A stretch of 64,000 bases of DNA from Ophiura sarsii (lineage: Eukaryota > Echinodermata > Ophiuroidea > Amphilepidida > Ophiuridae). Location of the stretch: the NCBI GenBank assembly GCA_035610835.1, contig CM069459.1:28291570-28355569 (forward strand), in the 5' to 3' direction. Position numbers and translations under genes: made by a program. Shown here piece by piece: positions 1 through 10,957 of the stretch. Each line of letters opens with the position of its first letter. Position 1 is the stretch's first letter. Under the pieces are notes generated by a model that was not told where the DNA came from, ran no database searches, and saw only the letters and a program-made list of their open reading frames with translations.

Positions 1-421
1 TGTGTTCATTGCATACATGTCATTGTAGAAGTGGGCTCAGGCTACAGCCTGAGCCTTTGTCATTGGTAGAGCAGTGTCAGCTGATGTTGTTCCCAAATAT
101 TCCATGGATTGTAATAACCCTTGAACATCCTTCTTCTTAGTTGGTTTTACTCAGTCGATACTCAGTCACAGATGGCCGCGCTTCATAATGGTATGGTCGC
201 ATGGTGCTGCAGAATAGTGCCTGAACACCTTATTAACTGCATGGGCCTGCACTGCTGACCTCCAACAGGTTTGCTTTGGTTATTTTGAAGGAGTGCTGTT
301 TCTTCTGGTGCAAGGCAGTGGTATCCTTGAAATCGTAGGCCAACCAGATTGTACAAGTTTTATATTTTCTTGCGACCATAATGAACCAGGGCATCACTCA
401 AGAAGTCAAGTCATCACTCAA

Positions 422-895
422 GTTACAATAACATTCGAAACCGCCAGGGATATTAACACAGTCTGAAAGGGCTGGACATCCATGTGCTCCATCTCATTCA
501 TAAACATCTTGTTAACCGCATGGTACTTCATCCTCTGCAAATGACAGACTTGTACACACGCTGTCTCCCAAACATTTAGCTCATATCCATCGTTACAATA
601 ACATTCGAAACCGCCGGGATATTAACACAGTCTGAAAGGTCTGGACATCCATGTGCTCCATCGCATTCATTAACATCTTGTTAACCGCATCGCATGGTAC
701 TTCATCCTATGCAAATGACAGACTTGTACACACGCTGTCTCCCAAACATTTAGCTCATATCCATCGTTACAATAACATTCGAAACTGCCAGGGATATTAA
801 CACAGTCTGAAAGGTCTGGACATCCATGTGCTCCATCTCATTCATTAACATCTTGTTAACCGCACGGTACTTCATCCTATGCAAATGAAAGACTT
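422..895. repeat. Tandem repeat, ~172-bp unit, almost 3 copies
   Basis: Three near-identical units start at 422, 592 and 766 with the same opening word (gttacaataacattcgaaac). Units differ by a few substitutions and a short duplication (cgcatcgcat) in the second. The third unit diverges after about 125 bp. No open frame runs through it. It looks like a local duplication. Confidence 0.9.
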
Positions 896-1248
896 GTTGT
901 GTCTGTGGATGTCACACGGACATTGTATGGCCCAAGTGTCGGAACTGTGGTTAAACAGTGTTTCTAGATCCTGGGAGGGATAAAACATCTATTTTCTTAA
1001 TTGAGACAATGGGTTACAGAAGCATTTCATCGTTTCCAGCTTCTTCCCTGGTACCCTCTTGGCGTGCTTGTTGATCTACAGATTAGTGAAAGTTTTGACA
1101 GCAGCGCACAAGTGGTTAATCCTGGGCTGTCTTTCTTATGGGTTGGGTAACAGTGGCATTTCATCGATTCCAGCTTCTTCCCTATGTTATATAACAAGTA
1201 CCTTGTTAAAATGTAATCTTGGCTGACTGACAGGCTGGTATGGCAATT

Positions 1249-1446
1249 TCAGGGTGAGAGATCTACCCCAATTTTCAGCCATATTTCATCGTTAAAAGCT
1301 TGGTGAGTCCAAGTGTTGTCATTTTGAGTCTGCTTGTTGATGACATCTGTTAGGTATTCCCGCAAGTTCTTTACTCTAGCAAATGCAACACCAGTGACAG
1401 GGCCATGTGCAGTCTTATGAAGTTGAAGTACACCTATTTCAGCCAT
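1249..1446 (-). pseudogene. Transposon-like protein fragment
   Basis: A 65-codon open frame on the minus strand contains VKNLREYLTDVI and, near its end, EIWLKIGVD. The latter resembles the '(D/E)xxWVKIGGDxG' segment common in large uncharacterised transposon proteins of marine invertebrates. That resemblance is from general knowledge, not a search. No complete gene surrounds it. It is most likely a remnant of the same kind of element as the coiled-coil fragment near 2.5 kb. Confidence 0.3.
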
Positions 1447-2018
1447 CTGGCGACATCGTCTGACGAGCTGTAAATGTAAAGGTCATAGATAAAGACAAAT
1501 ATATTATCAATCTTAAAATGTCAATTACTCTCACATGGAAGTAAAATTAAACCTAACCGTAAGGCATAGGCGGACTGAACACTGCGGAAGTTGCCACAAA
1601 GGCTGCTTGATTTGGGGCTGGTAAAGGCCGGTTTCTCCCGGATTCCGGTGATTAAGTTTTCGGTTATCTAAAACTTCTTTCACCGAATGGAATTTGGGGA
1701 GCTAACCTGAAAATGGTGGATGTTACAATTTACTACAGAAGTGGAAATAGGTAGTGCACCCAGATTCAAAAATTCTTTTTAGCACTCGCAGTGATCACCT
1801 GGCAGATGCAAATCTTTCAAACCCACATGCCTTTGCTTGTTAAAATGCTTCTGTGGTAAGTTTTTATTATCGCCAACCATATACTGTAAACTACTTTGAT
1901 TTAATCCTGCAAATATAGCTAGGGATGCGATTTTGTGAAATTAGAAACTTGCAAAACTGACAAATTTGCATTGAAAGTGACATGTCCAGATAATTAAATA
2001 CTTATAATTACCTATTGA

Positions 2019-2395
2019 CCGAGATTGGTGATGTTTTTCAAAACAAATAAATGACACTTAAAAGTTCAGTAAAGCATTTATTTACCAAACATACTCTGCT
2101 GCTTATTAGAGAAAATCAATGAAGCAAATTGATCATTCCTAAGAGAAGTTATGCCTGTTTTTCTGAAAGCGCTCATGTTTGTAGCTGTCCATGGAATGCT
2201 TACTTTACATGTTTTGTCAAGTGTTCCATGGACAGCTTGCAAAATGAGTACCTTTATTAAAATAGGCATAACTCCTCTTAGCAATGATCAATTTGTGTCA
2301 TTCTTTTTTCCTAATAAGCAGGAGAGAATGCTTGTTAAATATATGCTTTACTGAACTCTCGAGTGTCATTTTTTATTTAAACATCACCAATCCGG
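2019..2395. mobile_element. Fold-back element (imperfect palindrome)
   Basis: The ends are inverted copies (attggtgatgttt at 2024 and aaacatcaccaat ending at 2391). The similarity continues inward over arms of about 170 bp at roughly 80% identity, meeting near 2207 between two copies of tccatgga. Because it is palindromic, similar open frames appear on both strands at 2078-2284 and 2151-2354. These are by-products, not genes. Confidence 0.8.
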
Positions 2396-2436
2396 GTAAA
2401 CTTCTTTTTGACTCACCCTGTAGTGTCCGTTTGTTC

Positions 2437-2640
2437 TGCAATTATACTGAATAGGGTATTTGCTGCTTGGTTGAGCGATTGGGATTTTACCAACTTTTTC
2501 ATGTACTCCTTCACAGCTTTGGTTGCATCCTGGTTATAATTCGGTTTAGCTTATCTATCTGATTCTGAAGGGTGTTGGTGTCCCTGCACTTTTGCTGCAG
2601 CTTTTGGAGAGTTGTAGTGTAGGTCGCGGATAAATTATCA
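2437..2640 (-). pseudogene. Broken coiled-coil fragment of a transposon-like protein
   Basis: Minus-strand translation gives QNQIDKLNRII in one frame and TKAVKEYMKKLVKSQSLNQ in another, separated by a frameshift near 2535. Heptad-like leucine/isoleucine spacing suggests a coiled coil. No family is recognised. The fold-back element at 2019-2395 separates it from the fragment at 1249-1446, so the two may once have been one coding unit. Confidence 0.25.
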
Positions 2641-2790
2641 AGCTGTGTCTGGGTTGCTTGCAGTAGAAGCCACGCAACATTCACTTCATCAAGGTTGACT
2701 GCGATGTCTGTGTTATCAACATTATGGTGAAGTTCATGTTTGTCCCTGTTGATCCTGTATATATCGCAGATAAATTAAGTAGCTGCAACA

Positions 2791-3238
2791 CAGGGGTTTA
2801 CTTTCGGCGCGAATCCGCGAATCGATTCGCGTAAAGATGCGCGTAAAATTACTACCGCGCGAATCCAGGTGGATTCTCGCCAAAAAAACAACAAAAAAAC
2901 CCACTTTTTTTTCTTCTTCTTCTTTGTAAGTCCAAAACAGGACCTTAGATGACTGGTATTTGACCCTTAGTCAAAAAACTTTCCGAATTTGGAAGTTATG
3001 CAAGCTTATAGCCTTATTCTTGATATTATTTTAATTAATTTTAAGAAGTGTTTGATTCCATTTGTGTACTATTATTTTCTAAGTATACAATAGTACAATA
3101 AATGTTTAAAATGCGGAATTTAAATTCAGTAAAAAGGATTCTCGCAAAAATATTCTGCGAGAATCCATGGATTCTCGCAAAATTCCTCTGCGAGAATCCA
3201 TTTGGATTCTCGCAGGATGTCGCGAAAGTACACCCCTG
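2791..3238. mobile_element. Non-autonomous DNA transposon with 5-bp TSD CAACA
   Basis: Terminal inverted repeats (caggggt-tactttcg type) bound the element. The pentamer CAACA flanks it directly at 2786-2790 and 3239-3243. Inside are nested inverted words built on 'gattctcgc' and its complement (for example ctgcgagaatccatggattc). It has no coding capacity of its own. The superfamily is not assigned; a 5-bp duplication does not fit Tc1/mariner (TA) or hAT (8 bp). Confidence 0.8.
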
Positions 3239-3244
3239 CAACAG

Positions 3245-4095
3245 ATCAACAAAAACAACATGAAAAATCTACAACTTAGTTGGGTGTTGGGGAATTTTAT
3301 TAAATACATTATGATCAAATATTTGCCAAATAATAACCAAAGCGGTGCGCAGTGTTAGCGCGGAGGGGGGAGAGTGCAGGGGCTGGTACAACCCGAGCGT
3401 ATGGAACAATTTTTGAAACCGGCCATGACGAACAACTGCGCCCACTGCCACCGCGTTGAGTTTATCATTTGCTTGGGAATGTGTTACATTACATGTGTCT
3501 GCGTCCATTCTAACAAATTAGTTTTTTCATACGGGCAAGATGAGGGGGGCACGTACCCTTTTGATGCGGATTTATGGTTTCATTCGACCAATATTTTATT
3601 GAAAATCCACCATTTCAATATTTTGTTTTTTTATCAATGCTAGAAAGAGTGTTTCTTGATTATTATGCTGCTGCCAATCAGATTTGTCCTAGATCACTGT
3701 AGGTTATATTGGTCGCAAGAACTCACCGTCGAGATCAGTCACAAATGGGTTCGTCCTTTCAATGTAATCATGTGACGTGACTAACTAGTTATTATACTGT
3801 CCGGTGACATGCTCATATAGCATCAAGAACTTTGCTCCTCTCATTCCTGTTTAAAGCCTGTTTAGAGTTCATCTTCAAGAAGAGCTTCTGAATTAGGACG
3901 ACATCTTCTATTTCAAATGGTATTGGGACATTGGGAAAGTCACAACAAAAAAAGTTATTTATTATATTATTTATATTTTGTTCTTGCTAAAGTATCACTA
4001 AATATAATATAATTTCCCAAGTGTGAGTTTTGATTTATTTGCTGTGATGAACTCTCCTGTGCGACTTGTATATCTTCAATGCCGTCTCAACTGCA
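3245..4095. other. No recognisable gene
   Basis: This stretch is AT-rich with only short frames. The segment around 3541-3615 (ggggggcac followed by tttcattcgaccaatatttta) resembles sequence at 42,680-43,000, so part of it is a dispersed repeat. No splice-bounded exon or RNA gene was seen. Confidence 0.6.
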
Positions 4096-4096
4096 A

Positions 4097-5035
4097 TTAT
4101 TCCTGTGAGCCCCTCACCATATGCGCGCATAAACCTGAGACGATTATAACTAATGTAGCAAGAGGATACCGGAGGTCTGATGTTGCCCCTCTCACCATCA
4201 CCACCAATGCGCTTGTCGCAAGATCCTGGTCTGTATTGCCTATTCCATTTTCCAAAGCTGTTATCTGATCTCCAGTGTCGTCAAGGTTCACAAACCCTAT
4301 CAGCTGGCCTGTGGTTGGACAATAGACTAAATCGTTCTTCACTTTCATCTCGTCTTGGAGTATACCGACGTAGCCTTTCCATTGTTCATCATACAGGCCC
4401 TTCTTACGGCATTCACTGATAAGCATGTCCACAGCTTCTGGTATAAACCCCAGTTTACTTGGCACACAATGACCATAGTTGTAGAGTGTTCTTTCGCTTG
4501 GCAGGCTGATAAAACCGCACTCCTTCAATGTCTGATATGCTTTCGCGGATTTGCTCTTGATGAGTAGAGCCCACTTAATTATCAATGGGTGCCATTGCAT
4601 AGAAGATTTGGATTTAAGTTGGTTGTACTTGCACTGTTCTTCCCAGAAGATCCTTTGGAAAGACGATGGATTTGTGAAATGTTTCAACAAAGACGATGGA
4701 TTTGTGAAATGTTTCAACAACTCTGGTGTGCATTCTGTGACGAGGGCTTGCATGTCTTCAGTTTCAACATGGTTCAACTTTGCGGACTTCCGAGTGATCT
4801 CTAGTTAAATCCTTTCGCGAAGGTGCTTATTTCGCAGCTCAAGGTTTATTGCTTTTGATTTCAACAGTTTCTGTTTAGTCTGCAAATCCTTTGGTGACAA
4901 AGAACAGTTGGGACGAGTTGAACTCAGAATGTTGCCTTTGTCGACTGCTTTCTGTTCCTTGATTCTTTTCTCTTTGGATCGAAGAACACTTCTGCATGTA
5001 CTGCAATTGCTGCATCTTGCACCAAAAGTCAACAT
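4097..5035 (-). pseudogene. P-element/THAP9-like transposase remnant
   Basis: Two minus-strand frames in order (5035-4805, then 4777-4097) read like the central part of a P-element-type transposase. The first holds a cysteine-bearing start and a leucine/lysine-rich coiled coil. The second holds HPLIIKWALLIKSKS, SERTLYNYGHCV and LQDEMKVKNDLVYCPTTGQL, followed by GFVNLDD and MVRGATSDLRYPLA. 'DEMKVK...GxLxGFVNL' and 'MVRGxxxxLxYPxA' are hallmarks of the RNase H-like domain of P/THAP9 proteins, where the D of DEM is a catalytic acid. The N-terminal THAP finger and the C-terminal half are missing. A 30-bp internal duplication repeats LLKHFTNPSS. This is a dead copy. Confidence 0.6.
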
Positions 5036-5048
5036 TTGGTTTATTTAG

Positions 5049-6534
5049 TTATAATCGTCTCAGCATATACTCCCTGACTTTGCGGAAATACTTTCGGATG
5101 TCATTTACATTGACCGTCTCCAGTGCCACCCTCCACGACTGTCTGAGTCCAAGTATAGAATAATTGCAGTGCCCCTGTGTGTATACTTCCGAATGGCACC
5201 AACATCGCTCTATTGGGTTCAGTTCACAGTGGTACTTTGGCAAGAAAAGGCATATTTGGCCTTTGCTCTGAATGAGCCTTTCCACTCTTGATTTGTCGTT
5301 ACCGAAGTCCGGATGTTTTTCAAGTTCTTCAATGCAACCCTTAGTTTGAGTCTCTTCAAATCATCTCTATCATACCCTCTCTGTAACCAAATCTGGAAGG
5401 CACCCTTGGGTTGTCCTTTGTTGGGGCCCTCCTCAAAAACCAAACATTGGCGCTCTCCTTTATACTCTGTCTCGTGTATTTTTGGTTGAGTACCACCCGG
5501 GTTCAGATTGAGCCGCTTTAATGCGTCATCCGCCATTGCTGTATGGTTACTGGACTGATGAAATATAAACGCAACTTTGTGTGTCTTCACGGTACTTGAT
5601 TTCAGTCACACTTTCCACCTGTATGATAAACCTCTCACCTGTCTAGTAACCATCTCTATTCTCGCCGTACTCAAACTTTTCCCCGGCTTCTGGATTTGAG
5701 ATTATGGTGCCCGATTCCTTTTTCTTTTCAACTTCCTCCGGTGTGAGTCTTAAATATCGGCATGTTCATAAAATCGGACACCATAATCCCAGTGCCCCTT
5801 CCTTTTGGACGAAAGGGCATTGTTTCTGAATTGCCCCATTGCCCATGGCTGATCATCGTTCGCACTGAAAGCTGACTCATCATGAAATATTAGCACAAGC
5901 TTTTTGAAGCCAACCTCCTCGAGGCCTCCCCCATCTTTCTATCAGCAGCCTCTATGTCTTGAGTCCTCTTGGTCATCTACTTTCAGTGGGAGTTGATGTC
6001 GTTCCTCAAGTTCCTGGATTGTCTCCAGGTATTCTGCTCTTGCCTTTATCACATCTTCTCTCTCGTGGCCAGCGTTCGAACTAGCGGCCATCCGGTCATC
6101 CAAAATGACCAAATCTACCGGCGGATGACAAGTTTTTCTTGGCCGATCATCCGGCGGATGACCAAAATGAAAGTGAAGAAGATGATCACCAGGATGCATT
6201 AGAGGCTATAGACCTGACCGTCCTATTGAGAGACGTACTGAAAGAACAATTCATGGTCGCGAATGAACCAACCCTAGAAGCTGCATGACACTGATGACAC
6301 TGACACAGCTGACAACATCAACCCTGCAGCTGCAGTTGTGGAACTTGAGGCCTAGTCAGATGAGGATGCGGATAACCAAAAATATTGGCGGATGACCAAA
6401 ATCCCAACCTAGGTTATCCGGTGGATATCCAATTTTTTCTTCTTATTTCGAATGCTGCTCGTGGCCATCAAAATATGTCCCCTTTTTTATCCATATAGTT
6501 GAATCCAAGCTGATGCAGCCAAGGTCCCTTCAAT
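5049..6534 (-). pseudogene. DDE-superfamily transposase remnant, copy 1
   Basis: Read from 6534 down to 5049 the fragments give, in order: WLHQLGFNY and GHEREDVIKARAEYLETIQE, FHDESAFSANDDQPWAMG, GIMVSDF, HQSSNHTAMADDALKRLNLN, and ELNPIERCW. These carry the expected first acid (HDES), second acid region and final E (NPIE) of a DDE transposase found in invertebrate and fungal genomes. The frame is broken by shifts near 5285 and 5600-5950 and by the inserted element at 6070-6457. A second, shorter copy lies at 8290-8720. Nothing suggests it is active. Confidence 0.6.
6070..6457. mobile_element. hAT-like non-autonomous element with 8-bp TSD
   Basis: The element begins CAGCGTTCGAA and ends with the near-inverse TTCGAATGCTG. 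The octamer CTCGTGGC is directly repeated at 6062-6069 and 6458-6465. An 8-bp duplication and CAG-type ends are typical of hAT. The paralogous DDE copy at 8627-8634 carries the same octamer once with nothing inserted, which gives a natural empty site. Short inverted words built on ccggcggatgac occur inside. The short reading EAIDLTVLLRDVLKEQF lies inside on the plus strand; its origin is unknown. Confidence 0.85.
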
Positions 6535-6688
6535 GTTTGAATAGAAGCTGAAATAATAGACTAACAACTAAGAACATACAAATTGTACCGCACGAAGATG
6601 AAAAAGTATGCAAATTGAAGAAACATGAATATCCAATTAATGAATAACCCACCAAGGATTAGAAGCATTTGTTTAGTAAATCCAGGGA

Positions 6689-6925
6689 CTACACTAGTAC
6701 TAACGCGTACGAATCATAGAATAGAACTGATGGATCTCCAGTATCATTGCGTAGTGATAAAAGATGAAGGCGATGAACGGAGAATCCAATGAAAATAAAA
6801 GCTAGTGCAATAGATAAAAAGAGGACACTACCAAGAAAAATATATGTTTCCAACGTTGTGTATATTTGTAGATCCAAATAATAATGACATAAATAAGCAA
6901 AGACGATGATGATATCCAGGTGCAA
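6689..6925 (-). pseudogene. Small two-helix membrane protein-like ORF, copy 1 (degraded)
   Basis: The minus-strand reading contains LGSVLFLSIALAFIFIGFSV, a clear hydrophobic helix, preceded by another hydrophobic stretch. The same sequence recurs at 9169-9501 (best copy) and in part at 12,045-12,330. The function is unknown; it is probably a passenger ORF of a duplicated repeat unit. Confidence 0.35.
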
Positions 6926-7025
6926 ATAATAGATAAAGATACAACATGTTTAGCCTCGGCACTGTTCAATTTGTTTAAATGGTAGACGGATATATATTAA
7001 TTGAACTGCTCCAAATGAATTGTAT

Positions 7026-7355
7026 TTATATATCACTCGCCATCCTGTTTCTTATACCATCTAAACACCTTTTCGCAAATGTAGATGTGACTATCTGGGC
7101 ATACGGGATCGGGGTTGTTCGAAAAGGTCCATCCAAGTAGATGGTGTCACATTGACTTAAGCATGTCAACTCCCTGGTAGATGAAAACAGGGCTACACCC
7201 CGGCGATTGTTCAGTCTCTGAAGTCGTAGATTCTCATCCCATGTCTGTCTCAACACACTGTTGATTACAACATCAACAATACGCCTTGGAATTGGAGGGC
7301 ATAGCATGCTCCTATAGTGGTGGAGTTGTGACCTTATCACATGAAACGATGGCAC
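7026..7355 (-). pseudogene. MULE-type transposase fragment
   Basis: The minus-strand reading contains RGVALFSSTRELTCLSQC followed by YLDGPFRTTPIPYAQIVT. This matches the general pattern 'L.S...L..L......(M/L)DGTF+.aP..f.Q(l/i)' at the start of MULE catalytic domains, where the D of DGTF is the first catalytic acid (here DGP, so altered). It stops at 7026 after MASDI, with no downstream domain. This is a remnant. Confidence 0.5.
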
Positions 7356-7559
7356 ATCATTGTGCGCCCATATACCCCTTATACATCGTTGTACGCCCGT
7401 TTTATCGGACAGGACGGATTGGTTTATATTTTTGCGAGTATGGTGTGTACAAAGTTTTCTCGCCTGATCAACTCGTCGTCCACCGCATGCTTAAGGACGG
7501 CTGGACGTCCTCTGGTCACATAGATTTTTGATTTTTGATTTTGATTTTCTTCTAATGAT

Positions 7560-8280
7560 CTGGAAGTATACATGTTGCAAAACATTGTGTACATGGATGG
7601 AGTTAGGTTTGTTGATGAAGTGGAATCTGGTTGTGTAGTATGAAGTGTCTCCATCTCAATCTCATCATCTCATTCTCACACTCGTCGGATATATCCCCCC
7701 CCCCCCCACCTCTGATAAGCTCAATATGCTTGCTGCTTGTGTGTTTTTCTCCAGTTGAATATCCTGTCGGTAGTGCGTCGTCGGTGCTGGCAAATGTAGG
7801 CATTCACCCTCCAATAGTAACAGCAATTCTGACCATGCAATAACGATGCAATCACTTACGAAACTTATGCAACGACCTGACTCATGGTCCCTCGGTGAAT
7901 GCCATACAAATCTCATAGAAGGGTTTGAAAGGTCCCAGTTTTTTCCTTGACCTATGCATCGCCCACATCTTCATCCGCAGGCTTCATGACTGGTTCTAAT
8001 TATTGTCTAGGCGATCAAGGTAATCTATGAGGAATTCCCGGATATTTCCGATGTAAGAAACCGGGGCGTCTATAGTTATATAAAACCAGTATGGCTGCTG
8101 GCTGCTGTGGATGGCTGGATTATCTTTATGTACTTGGTAATTATCTGAACCTTGTCCAACAGCATGCTTTGACGTTCTCTTAATATCCTATCGGTAGTGA
8201 GTCTTCGGTGCTGGCAAATGTACGCATTCACCCTCCAATAGTAACAGCAATTCCAACCATGCAATTACGATGCGCAATCT
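7560..8280 (-). pseudogene. PIF/Harbinger-like fragments, copies 1 and 2
   Basis: Two degraded copies of the sequence better preserved at 13,340-13,700 lie here (about 7640-7930 and 8120-8280). They share GECLHLPAPTTHYRQDI or its frame-shifted equivalents. Between them is a block (7960-8150) also found at 13,700-13,900. A run of ten or more C residues near 7690 disrupts the first copy. See the 13.3-kb entry for the family argument. Confidence 0.4.
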
Positions 8281-8289
8281 TTTCCCGGG

Positions 8290-8720
8290 CTTCTGGATTT
8301 GAGGTTATGGTGCCCGATTCCTTTGTCTTTTCAACTTCCTCCGGTGTGAATCTTAGATATCCGGCATGTTATCGCCTTTTGGGCGAATGGGCATTGTTTC
8401 TGAATTGCCCCATGCGCCTGGCTGATCATCGTTCGCACTGAAGGCTGATTCGTCGTGAAATATTAGCAGGAGCTTTTTGAAGCCAGCCTCCTCCCTCATC
8501 TTTCTATCAGCAGCCTCTATGTCTTGAGTCCTCTTGGTCATCTACTTTCGGTGGAAGTTGATGTCGTTCCTTAAGTTCCTGGATTGTCTCCAGGTATTCT
8601 GCTCTTGCCTTTATCACATCTTCTCTCTCGTGGCCATCAAATATGTCCCCTTTTTTATCCATATAGTTGAATCCAAGCTGATGCAGCCAAGGTCCCTTCA
8701 ATGTTTGAATAGAATCTGAA
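8290..8720 (-). pseudogene. DDE-superfamily transposase remnant, copy 2
   Basis: This is a second copy of part of the 5049-6534 remnant. It encodes WLHQLGFNYMDKKGDIFDGH, then LIFHDESAFSANDDQP and MPIRPKGDN, in two minus-strand frames. It lacks the 388-bp insertion of copy 1 and therefore preserves the pre-insertion site. Only the region around the first catalytic acid is present. Confidence 0.6.
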
Positions 8721-8984
8721 ATAATAGACTAACAACTAAGAACATACAAATTGTACCGCACGCAAAAAAACAAATGTAACAACTCAAAGATGAAAAAGAA
8801 TGCAAATTGAAGAAACATGAAAATCCAATTAATGAATAACCCACCAAGGATTAGACACATTTGTTTAGTAAATCCAAGGACTATTTATAAGTACCAACAC
8901 TAGTACTAACGCGTACGAATCATAGAATAAAGATGGATCTCCATCATCATTGGTAAGTTATATCATTAATGACTCTCCTGCTAC

Positions 8985-9215
8985 AGTATTGTATATCAGG
9001 ACAAGATGATCTGTCGGCTGCTAACCTGTAGTATTGGTCACCATGTTCTTCCTGGAGGTCATATTTTAGGGCCTGCAGGGCAGCTGATGGTCCATAACTT
9101 TTGTGAAAGAAGGTGATGAGTTTTTCATCTGTTGACTGTGCGACATCTCTGTGTTTGCACAGTTGATGTTATGATTGTGCAGATAATGTAAGACAACAAT
9201 TGTAGGTTACTCTGG
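8985..9215 (-). pseudogene. MULE-associated N-terminal fragment, copy A
   Basis: Homologous to 10,640-10,957. The minus-strand translation corresponds to the better preserved reading VVVLHYLHNHNI followed by FFHKSYGPSAALQALKYDL, but it is frame-broken. Such 'LHxxHNH' and 'SPSxAxxxLKYDL' segments precede MULE catalytic domains in invertebrate transposons. Confidence 0.45.
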
Positions 9216-9501
9216 CATGTGGGTGTCTGTCAAAAAGATGAAGGCGATGAACGGAGAATCCAATGAAAATGAAAGCTAGTGCAATAAATAAAAAGAGGAC
9301 ACTACCAAGAAAAATATTTTTCCAACGTTGTGTATATTTGTAGATCCAAAGAATAAAGACATAAATAAGCAAAGACGATGATGATATCCAGGTGCAAATA
9401 ATAGATAAAGATACAACATGTTTAGCCTCGGCACTGTTCAATTTTTTTAAATGGTAGACTGATATATCAATTGATCTGCTCCCAATGCAGTTATTATACA
9501 T
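9169..9501 (-). CDS. Small predicted two-helix membrane protein (unknown)
   Basis: This is an ATG-initiated frame of 110 codons. The N-terminal third is polar (YHLKKLNSAEAKHVV). Two hydrophobic helices follow (SIICTWISSSSLLIYVFILW and FLGSVLFLFIALAFIFIGFS), separated by a short basic loop (KYTQRWK), then a short tail. I do not recognise a family. It lies in a repeat unit with homologues at 6689-6925 and 12,045-12,330, next to MULE fragments, so a transposon passenger or a chance open frame in a repeat is more likely than a host gene. An upstream frame (9724-9494) ends just before its ATG. Confidence 0.3.
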   Translation of the reverse strand: MYNNCIGSRSIDISVYHLKKLNSAEAKHVVSLSIICTWISSSSLLIYVFILWIYKYTQRWKNIFLGSVLFLFIALAFIFIGFSVHRLHLFDRHPHARVTYNCCLTLSAQS

Positions 9502-9779
9502 CTAACATTCGCTTATTCAATTTGATGATATCCAAGAAAGCTGGTTGATGATCAATCTGGGATCTTGGGTCAACAATGGCTTGTGTATCAGCTGTGGCCA
9601 ACGGAATGATTTGATGATTATCGTCTGTGGTCATGTAGAGTTCATGAGAGAGACATTCGAGTGATGTAACAGAAATGGAAACGAAATTTGAGGATGAGAA
9701 GGGTGCTTTCACGTCCAAGTTCAACCTATTTTAGACCAGGATTTCGGAATGTCTTAATTATAAAATTTAAAAATAAAAG

Positions 9780-10450
9780 GAAAGGGGAAAAGGTTATTGT
9801 TGCGGGTTTTTTATCAAGCCGGCCGGCCATTGTTTATAATCTGGCCTGGTCGCCCTTCGCGGCTGGGCCGCGCGCTATTTACCTGGGGGTTCAGCGCGGT
9901 GCCGCGCCCTCGTCCGTTGGGGCGCCGGCGCCATTGTCTGACGCGAGCCTGAGTTGTTCAATCAGGCTGGCACGTCCGCGCGCTCGCTCTAAAAATTCTT
10001 GTAGCCATGGTTCTTGCGGTTGTGGTCGGCGTGGGAGATATTGTGCCTTGTACACGCGCTTGTTCATGAGGTGCGTTAAGCGCGCTCAGACTCTCGTCAT
10101 ATTCCGCCCCTAGTCAGACCTGTTCCTCTATGTCGTTAGGTGGTTGAGGGTCCGGCTGGGGCTGGGGTTTTGGTGTTGGGGGGGGGTTCGTACAGTCGGT
10201 TTGACTATCACCACTGGGCGGCCCCGCATCCGTGGTGCTAGAATAGACGTCTGCCGGTTGATCCGTGTGCGTGCTGCCGCAGCTCTTGTCGGGTTGTGCA
10301 TGACGAGGGGGCGTCTAGCTGGCGGCCCTAGTGGGGTCGGTAGTAGACCATTGTCCTTACCCTTACGGGGATTCGAACCACCCCTCGCCGTCGGTACCGG
10401 CGGGGTCGGCAGTAGACTATTGTCTTTTTGAATAGTCAAATTGCCCATCG
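9780..10450 (-). other. GC-rich island, possibly a foreign or viral-like coding remnant
   Basis: Base composition jumps from AT-rich surroundings to strongly GC-rich, with CpG-dense words such as gccgcgcgc and ggcgccggcgcc. On the minus strand three successive open stretches read as plausible low-complexity protein. One (10,448-10,128) contains LLPTPPVPTARGG and, 25 residues on, LLPTPLGPPARRP. A second frame reads PPPTPKPQPQPDPQPPND and ends EEQV-stop near 10,110. A third reads PQPQEPWLQEFLERARGRAS and then LIEQLRLASDNGAGAPTD before stopping near 9895. I recognise no family. It could be gag-like or part of a DNA-virus-derived insertion. Confidence 0.35.
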
Positions 10451-10599
10451 CCTCTCTGTCTCATCATGTCCGTATGATTTATATATGAAGGGTTTGAATA
10501 AGAGAGGGAAGAGAAGGTAAAGAGAGAGCCAGTTCATTAAAATTGTATCTATCAAATGTAATGTGAAGAATATAATTGGAAGGTTTAGTGTACGAATCA

Positions 10600-10957
10600 T
10601 AGAATAAAGCTGATGGATCTCCAGTATCATTGGATAAGTTATATCATTAATGACTTACCTGCTACAGTATTGTATATCAGAACAAGATGATCTGTCGGCT
10701 GCTACCCTGTAGTATTGGTCACCATGTTCTTCCTAGAGGTCATATTTCAGGGCCTGCAGGGCAGCTGATGGTCCATAACTTTTGTGAAAGAAGGTGATGA
10801 GTTTTTCATCTGTTGACGGTGCGACATCTCTGTGTTTTAGAGCATCTGCACAGTTGATGTTATGATTGTGCAGATAATGTAAGACAACAACTGTAGGATA
10901 CTCTGGCATGTGGGTGTATGCCTTGTGTCTGTCCTCTATCTTCCACCGCTCCGCCAC
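10600..10957 (-). pseudogene. MULE-associated N-terminal fragment, copy B
   Basis: The open minus-strand frame 10,957-10,733 reads MPEYPTVVVLHYLHNHNI and then ADALKHRDVAPSTDEKLITF and YGPSAALQALKYDL. The pattern 'P.vv.LH..HNH.....d.l+hR.v...t..K' and the terminal 'LKYDL' are typical of the region before the MULE catalytic core in invertebrate elements. The copy is interrupted upstream (minus-strand 5' side) at about 10,957, where unrelated sequence begins. Confidence 0.5.

Noticed and set aside
2078..2354. Pair of similar ORFs on opposite strands
   Set aside because: Both arise because the underlying element is a palindrome. No family resemblance or codon structure.
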